From NCBI GenBank assembly GCA_012513725.1, contig JAAZBQ010000392.1:1-9911 (forward strand): 9,911 nucleotides of DNA, written 5' to 3'. A program made the position numbers and the translations under genes. Numbering within the stretch: the first letter of the stretch is position 1; the number at the start of each line of letters is the position of its first letter. This DNA is from Chloroflexota bacterium (lineage in GTDB: Bacteria; Chloroflexota; Anaerolineae; UBA1429). The notes under the pieces are model-generated. The model worked only from the letters and a program-made list of their open reading frames with translations, was not told the origin of the DNA and ran no database searches. Below, piece by piece: positions 7,198 to 9,911 of the stretch.

Positions 7198-8258
7198 ACA
7201 GGCATCTGCAGGGGTTTATCGACGTGGCCATGTCGGAGGCCGAGGCGCTCCTCCGTGCGGAGGCGGCCGCGCGCGCGCCCGTCCAGTCTCCCCCTCCCGC
7301 CCCACCTGCCGAGAAGCCGAAGAATATCTGGAGGGTCCGAGACCTCCTGGCCGCCGATCTGCCGGAGCCCGCCTGGCTGGTGCCGGACCTGCTGCCCACC
7401 GGGCTGACCCTGCTGGCGGGCCGGCCCAAGCTAGGCAAATCGTGGCTGGCGCTGCAGCTGGGCGTGGCGGTCGGCGGCGGCGGGACGGAAGGGGTCGGCC
7501 GCTTCCTCGATCGCCAGGTGCCGCCAGGCAAGGCCGTCTACATCGCGCTGGAGGACTCGATGCGGCGCATGCAGGTGCGCCTCCGGCGATTGGGCGCCCC
7601 AAGCGACTGCTTGTTGTTCGTGATCCCCGAGTGGCCTCCGCTGAACGGCCGGGGCCTTGGCGATATGCGGGGCCTCATCGAGCAGAGTACCGTGCGGCTG
7701 GTGGTGATCGACACCCTCACGCGGGCGTTCACCGGGCGGGTGGATTGGGACTCGGTCGGCCAGGCGACCGAGGCGCTGGCCCATCTCCAGTCGCTGGCGA
7801 TGGATCATGACCGCGCCATCCTCCTGGTGGATCACCACCGCAAGGGCAACGGCGCCAGTTCCGACGTCGTCGACGACCTGATGGGGTCCACCGGCAAGAG
7901 CGCCGTGGCCGACGTGTTGTGGGGGCTGTACCGCAAGCGCGGCACCCGTGGCGCCACCCTGCGCGTCACGGGCCGCGACCTCGAGGACCAGGAGCTGTCG
8001 CTGGCCTTTGACCCGACGACCTGCGCCTGGCAGGTTTCGGACGTAGCCCAGGGGGTTGCGTCGGGGAGCGTGCAGGAGGTCATCCTGGAAGGCCTCGAAG
8101 CCCTGGATGGCGAGGCGACGGTCAGTCAGCTAGCAGAACATCTGGAGAAGGACCGCGGGCAGATTTCCCGGGAGATGGCTGAACTCGAGCACAAGGGCGC
8201 CGTACGCCGCAAGGGCAAGAGCCGCACGGCGCCCTACGTTCTGGTCCGCGCTCCCTGA
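7194..8258 (+). CDS. RepA/AAA_25-type RecA-fold ATPase with C-terminal winged-helix-like region
   Basis: A 354-residue cytoplasmic ATPase. After a proline/alanine-rich linker (residues 24-40) comes the segment ending GLTLLAGRPKLGKSW, with Walker A at 76-83 (GRPKLGKS). ALEDS follows at about 124, then Walker B VVIDT (Asp173), and DHHRKGNG (His214-His215) at the site of the family's sensor/arginine-finger segment. This order matches RecA-superfamily ATPases of the AAA_25 type, related to the hexameric plasmid helicase RepA. Residues about 300-350 (VSQLAEHLEKDRGQISREMAEL, then basic KGKSRTAPY) look like a winged helix that could bind DNA. The start at 7194 is set by AAGGGAGG five bases upstream and by the ATGA overlap with the preceding gene; the earlier in-frame start at 7104 lies inside that gene. 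Such proteins are frequent in plasmids, prophages and integrated elements. Helicase activity itself is not shown by motifs alone. Confidence 0.85.
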   Translation: MNRHLQGFIDVAMSEAEALLRAEAAARAPVQSPPPAPPAEKPKNIWRVRDLLAADLPEPAWLVPDLLPTGLTLLAGRPKLGKSWLALQLGVAVGGGGTEGVGRFLDRQVPPGKAVYIALEDSMRRMQVRLRRLGAPSDCLLFVIPEWPPLNGRGLGDMRGLIEQSTVRLVVIDTLTRAFTGRVDWDSVGQATEALAHLQSLAMDHDRAILLVDHHRKGNGASSDVVDDLMGSTGKSAVADVLWGLYRKRGTRGATLRVTGRDLEDQELSLAFDPTTCAWQVSDVAQGVASGSVQEVILEGLEALDGEATVSQLAEHLEKDRGQISREMAELEHKGAVRRKGKSRTAPYVLVRAP

Positions 8259-8302
8259 GCGAGAAGCCGGGTGCTGCTCCGCAGGTCCTTCACACACCCT
8301 CA

Positions 8303-8330
8303 TACACACACACATATATATATATACATC
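8303..8330. other. AC/AT dinucleotide tract, possible DNA-unwinding element
   Basis: Five AC repeats (8304-8313) run straight into an alternating AT stretch (8314-8326), striking in otherwise GC-rich DNA. It lies 45 bases after the ATPase stop and about 30 bases before the nonamer array. An easily melted tract beside iterated protein-binding sites is the layout of many replication origins; here that role is inference. It could also be a simple slippage-derived microsatellite. Confidence 0.6.
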
Positions 8331-8360
8331 AGTATCATCGAGGTCACGAGAGTCATGATT

Positions 8361-8432
8361 ATCAACAGTGTCAACAGTGTCAACAACGGCTGGCTATCCG
8401 GGAGAGTTGTTGACGTTGTTGATACTGTTGAC
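8361..8432. repeat. Palindromic nonamer unit 1
   Basis: Forward nonamers are ATCAACAGT, GTCAACAGT and GTCAACAAC (8361-8387); then an 18-base loop (8388-8405); then GTTGTTGAC, GTTGTTGAT and ACTGTTGAC (8406-8432). The 27-base arms match at 23 positions as inverted repeats. As plus-strand RNA three of the four differences are G-U pairs. Confidence 0.88.
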
Positions 8433-8468
8433 ACCATATGCGGGGCGTTCGGGTCGCTCGGGGGTAGT

Positions 8469-8540
8469 ATCAACAGTGTCAACAATGTCAACAGCGTCCG
8501 GCTGTCTGGGAAAGTTGTTGACGTTGTTGACACTGTTGAC
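8469..8540. repeat. Palindromic nonamer unit 2
   Basis: Forward nonamers are ATCAACAGT, GTCAACAAT and GTCAACAGC (8469-8495); then an 18-base loop (8496-8513); then GTTGTTGAC twice and ACTGTTGAC (8514-8540). The arms match at 24 of 27 positions, and the two interior differences are G-U pairs in plus-strand RNA. Confidence 0.88.
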
Positions 8541-8576
8541 ACCATATGCGGGGCATCGGGGTAGGTCAGGGATGGT

Positions 8577-8681
8577 ATCAACAGTATCAACAGCGTCAAC
8601 AACGGCTGGTTCGCTGGGCGAGCAGACGGCGTTGGCGACGTAGGGCGGAGCGCAGTTCGTGACATTGTTGATACTGTTGAC
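8577..8681. repeat. Palindromic nonamer unit 3, expanded loop and decayed right arm
   Basis: Forward nonamers are ATCAACAGT, ATCAACAGC and GTCAACAAC (8577-8603). The reverse block is GTTCGTGAC, ATTGTTGAT and ACTGTTGAC (8655-8681), its first nonamer changed at two positions. The loop is 51 bases: 18 resembling loop 1 (13 of 18 match) plus 33 extra, containing a further degenerate nonamer GTTGGCGAC (8631-8639). Confidence 0.82.
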
Positions 8682-8729
8682 ATCATCTGGGGGGTACTAT
8701 GCGCATGTTGAGAACGCATGAACGGGCGC

Positions 8730-8758
8730 TTGTCACCGCTTCCGGGGAGGCGTAGAAT
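8730..8758 (+). promoter_or_regulatory. Candidate promoter for the ROK gene
   Basis: TTGTCA (8730-8735) and TAGAAT (8753-8758) are exactly 17 bases apart, each matching 5 of 6 consensus positions, the best overall promoter match in the window. Transcription would start near 8765, leaving a leader of about 40 bases. It lies about 50 bases after the last nonamer, so proteins bound to the array could influence it. Confidence 0.6.
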
Positions 8759-8804
8759 CTGGGCCAGGGTCGGCGCGCTCTGCACCGCGATAGGAGACAT
8801 GCGC

Positions 8805-9755
8805 ATGAAGTACCGTTTGGCCGTGGATATTGGCGCCACCCGGACGATGTTAGCCCTCGTCGACGTCGGTTCGCCTCGCATCGTGGCCCACGATCGCCCC
8901 TACACCGAGACCGTATTCCCCGGCAACCGCCCGCCCGGCCATTCCCTGGCCGACGCCGTTCGTCGCTTTCTCGATTCCCAGGCCCTCACCCCCGAGAGCG
9001 TGATCGGCGTGGGCGTGGGAGTCCCCGGCCTGGTGAATCAGGCCATCGGCCACGTGCTGGCCTGCCCGAACCTCCGCCTCCTCGATGGGACCGACCTGGG
9101 CCCCGAGGCTTCCGAGGATCTCGGCCTGCCCGTCTTCTTGGACAACAACACGAACCTCATCGCCCTGGGCGAGCACGCCGCCGGCATCGGCCAGGGGGTC
9201 GACGACCTCGCGGCGGTGTGGGTCGGCTCGGGCGTGGGCAGCGGGCTGATCCTGAACGGGCGCCTGTACCACGGTGCGGACGGCCTGGCGGCGGAGCTGG
9301 GGCATACCATCGTGGTGCCCAACGGCCTCCAGTGCACCTGCGGCGGTCGGGGCTGCGCCGAGATGTACTGCTCGGGCAAGGCCCTCTCCCTCGTCGCCGA
9401 GCAGATCTTTCAGCCCCGGGAGCTCTTTCAGTTGGGCACCCGCTTTGCCGGCGCGAGGTTGGTGATCGAGCAGGCCCTGGCCGGCCACGAGCGCGCCCAC
9501 CAGGTGATGGTGCAGGCGTTTACGTACCTGGGGTACGCCCTGGCCAACCTCGTGGTGCTCCTCAGCCCGCGGATGATCGTCCTCGGCGGGGGCGTGGTCA
9601 AGGCCTGGCCGGAGGGGATCTCGATCGCCGCCGAGATCGTCCGCCGGGAGGGGAGCGTCGAGGTGCCCCGGGACGTCCTGATCGTCCAGAGCAAGCTGGA
9701 GGATTTCGCCGGCGTGATGGGCGGGGCGACGTTGGTGGAGTTGGAGGTGGGGTAG
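8805..9755 (+). CDS. ROK-family sugar-kinase-like protein with Asn at the catalytic-base position
   Basis: A 316-residue cytoplasmic protein of kinase-type ROK length, with no N-terminal helix-turn-helix. Visible are the phosphate-binding DIGATRT (residues 7-13), the ROK signature around VGSGVGSGLILNGRLYHG (about 141-158), the sugar-contact motif E164-L-G-H167, and the zinc motif C177-T-C179-G-G-R-G-C184-A-E186. The segment that normally reads ENDAN reads D113-N-N-T-N117, placing Asn115 where ROK kinases carry their catalytic Asp. With sugar and zinc sites kept but this residue changed, it may be a weak kinase, a non-catalytic sugar sensor, or an enzyme with altered chemistry. The start at 8805 is chosen because AGGAG (8792-8796) is 8 bases away; the ATG at 8799 would be only 2 bases from it. 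It has its own promoter candidate and no obvious operon partner in the window. Confidence 0.9.
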   Translation: MKYRLAVDIGATRTMLALVDVGSPRIVAHDRPYTETVFPGNRPPGHSLADAVRRFLDSQALTPESVIGVGVGVPGLVNQAIGHVLACPNLRLLDGTDLGPEASEDLGLPVFLDNNTNLIALGEHAAGIGQGVDDLAAVWVGSGVGSGLILNGRLYHGADGLAAELGHTIVVPNGLQCTCGGRGCAEMYCSGKALSLVAEQIFQPRELFQLGTRFAGARLVIEQALAGHERAHQVMVQAFTYLGYALANLVVLLSPRMIVLGGGVVKAWPEGISIAAEIVRREGSVEVPRDVLIVQSKLEDFAGVMGGATLVELEVG

Positions 9756-9776
9756 CACACAGCCCTCACCCCCCAA

Positions 9777-9806
9777 CCCCCTCTCCCATCGGAATGGGAG
9801 AGGGGG
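9777..9806. terminator. Perfect 13-bp hairpin after the ROK gene
   Basis: CCCCCTCTCCCAT (9777-9789) pairs perfectly with ATGGGAGAGGGGG (9794-9806) around the loop CGGA, 21 bases after the ROK stop. No T-tract follows, so it is not a classical intrinsic terminator. The C-rich lead-in (ccctcacccccc) is typical of dispersed intergenic repeats seen in several environmental phyla. It could protect the transcript 3' end or be a repetitive palindromic element. Confidence 0.6.
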
Positions 9807-9815
9807 AGTCGGAGC

Positions 9816-9911
9816 GCGTCGCGTGAGGCGTTCTTCTCCCCCTCGCCTGTCATCGAGCGGGGGGCGTCGCGTGAGGCGTTCTTCTCCCCCTCGCCTGTCA
9901 TCGAGCGGGGG
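9816..9911. repeat. Two identical 48-bp tandem repeats, reaching the window edge
   Basis: Unit 1 (9816-9863) and unit 2 (9864-9911) are identical over 48 bases, beginning GCGTCGCGTGAGGCG and ending TCATCGAGCGGGGG. The second copy ends exactly at the window edge, so more copies may follow. No coding potential is evident, since 48 bases keep several frames open without a start site. Perfect identity points to recent duplication. Confidence 0.9.

Larger units (their letters stand above)
8361..8681. repeat. Array of 18 nonamers in three palindromic units with 108-bp period
   Basis: The region consists of blocks of three abutting nonamers (consensus RTCAACARY) followed by three in reverse orientation, repeated three times. 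Blocks start at 8361, 8469 and 8577, an exact 108-bp step made of 27 + 18 + 27 + 36 bases. The 36-base spacers after units 1 and 2 share the beginning ACCATATGCGGGGC. Every component is a multiple of nine, so the nonamer phase is kept through units 1 and 2. Iterated sites directly after a RepA-like gene suggest iterons of a replication origin or a control region. An alternative is a series of RNA hairpins in the 3' part of the ATPase transcript. Confidence 0.9.

Noticed and set aside
8361..8681. CRISPR array
   Set aside because: The periodic element is itself palindromic and built of nonamers, the 36-base spacers share sequence with each other, and no cas gene is present.
8361..8804. Type III toxin-antitoxin (RNA repeats before a toxin gene)
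   Set aside because: The gene after the repeats is a ROK protein with its own promoter candidate, not a ToxN-like ribonuclease.
8271..8881. Open frames across the nonamer array on both strands (97 residues plus, 193 residues minus, 91 residues plus)
   Set aside because: The repeats have lengths divisible by three, which keeps frames open by arithmetic. The predicted peptides are reiterations such as STVSTV and NSVNSVNN, with no binding site before the starts.

Overview
The window is GC-rich bacterial DNA with dense, short-spaced genes on both strands, clear Shine-Dalgarno sites and several interspersed repeats. The gene set (cytoplasmic sulfatase, GH39 glycosidase, tungsten-type aldehyde oxidoreductase, ROK protein, NatA-like ABC exporter) and the C-rich/G-rich intergenic repeats suggest a carbohydrate-using environmental bacterium, perhaps Chloroflexota or Armatimonadota. 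That placement is an impression from gene types and repeat style. No marker gene is present to settle it.

Left part (1-4374). A minus-strand ABC exporter pair leaves the left edge: a complete NatA-like ATPase, and the first four codons of its permease joined by an ATGA overlap. A divergent intergenic region with promoter candidates on both strands separates it from a two-gene plus-strand operon. That operon encodes a type I sulfatase (CSPAR active site, no signal peptide) and, 23 bases later, a GH39 glycoside hydrolase (also no signal peptide). Together they look like the intracellular end of a pathway that desulfates and then cleaves imported sulfated saccharides.

Middle (4375-6765). The GH39 gene converges on an aldehyde:ferredoxin oxidoreductase family gene. 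The gap holds two inverted copies of a 40-bp repeat, one just after each stop codon, plus a hairpin terminator candidate. Upstream of the oxidoreductase is its promoter candidate, then two LexA-like 16-bp palindromes facing the next gene.

Accessory module (about 6636-8681). Two genes overlap by ATGA: an unrecognised charged 143-residue protein, and a RecA-fold ATPase of the RepA/AAA_25 kind with a C-terminal winged-helix-like region. Directly downstream lies a dinucleotide AC/AT tract and then a regular array of 18 nonamers (consensus RTCAACARY). The array forms three palindromic units with an exact 108-bp period. ATPase, AT-rich tract and iteron-like array together resemble a replication or plasmid-maintenance cassette, or a remnant of one, sitting in a chromosomal-looking context. 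This is the most unusual part of the window.

Right part (8682-9911). A strong promoter candidate drives a ROK-family sugar-kinase-like gene whose conserved catalytic Asp is Asn. It is followed by a perfect 13-bp hairpin and two identical 48-bp tandem repeats running to the window edge.
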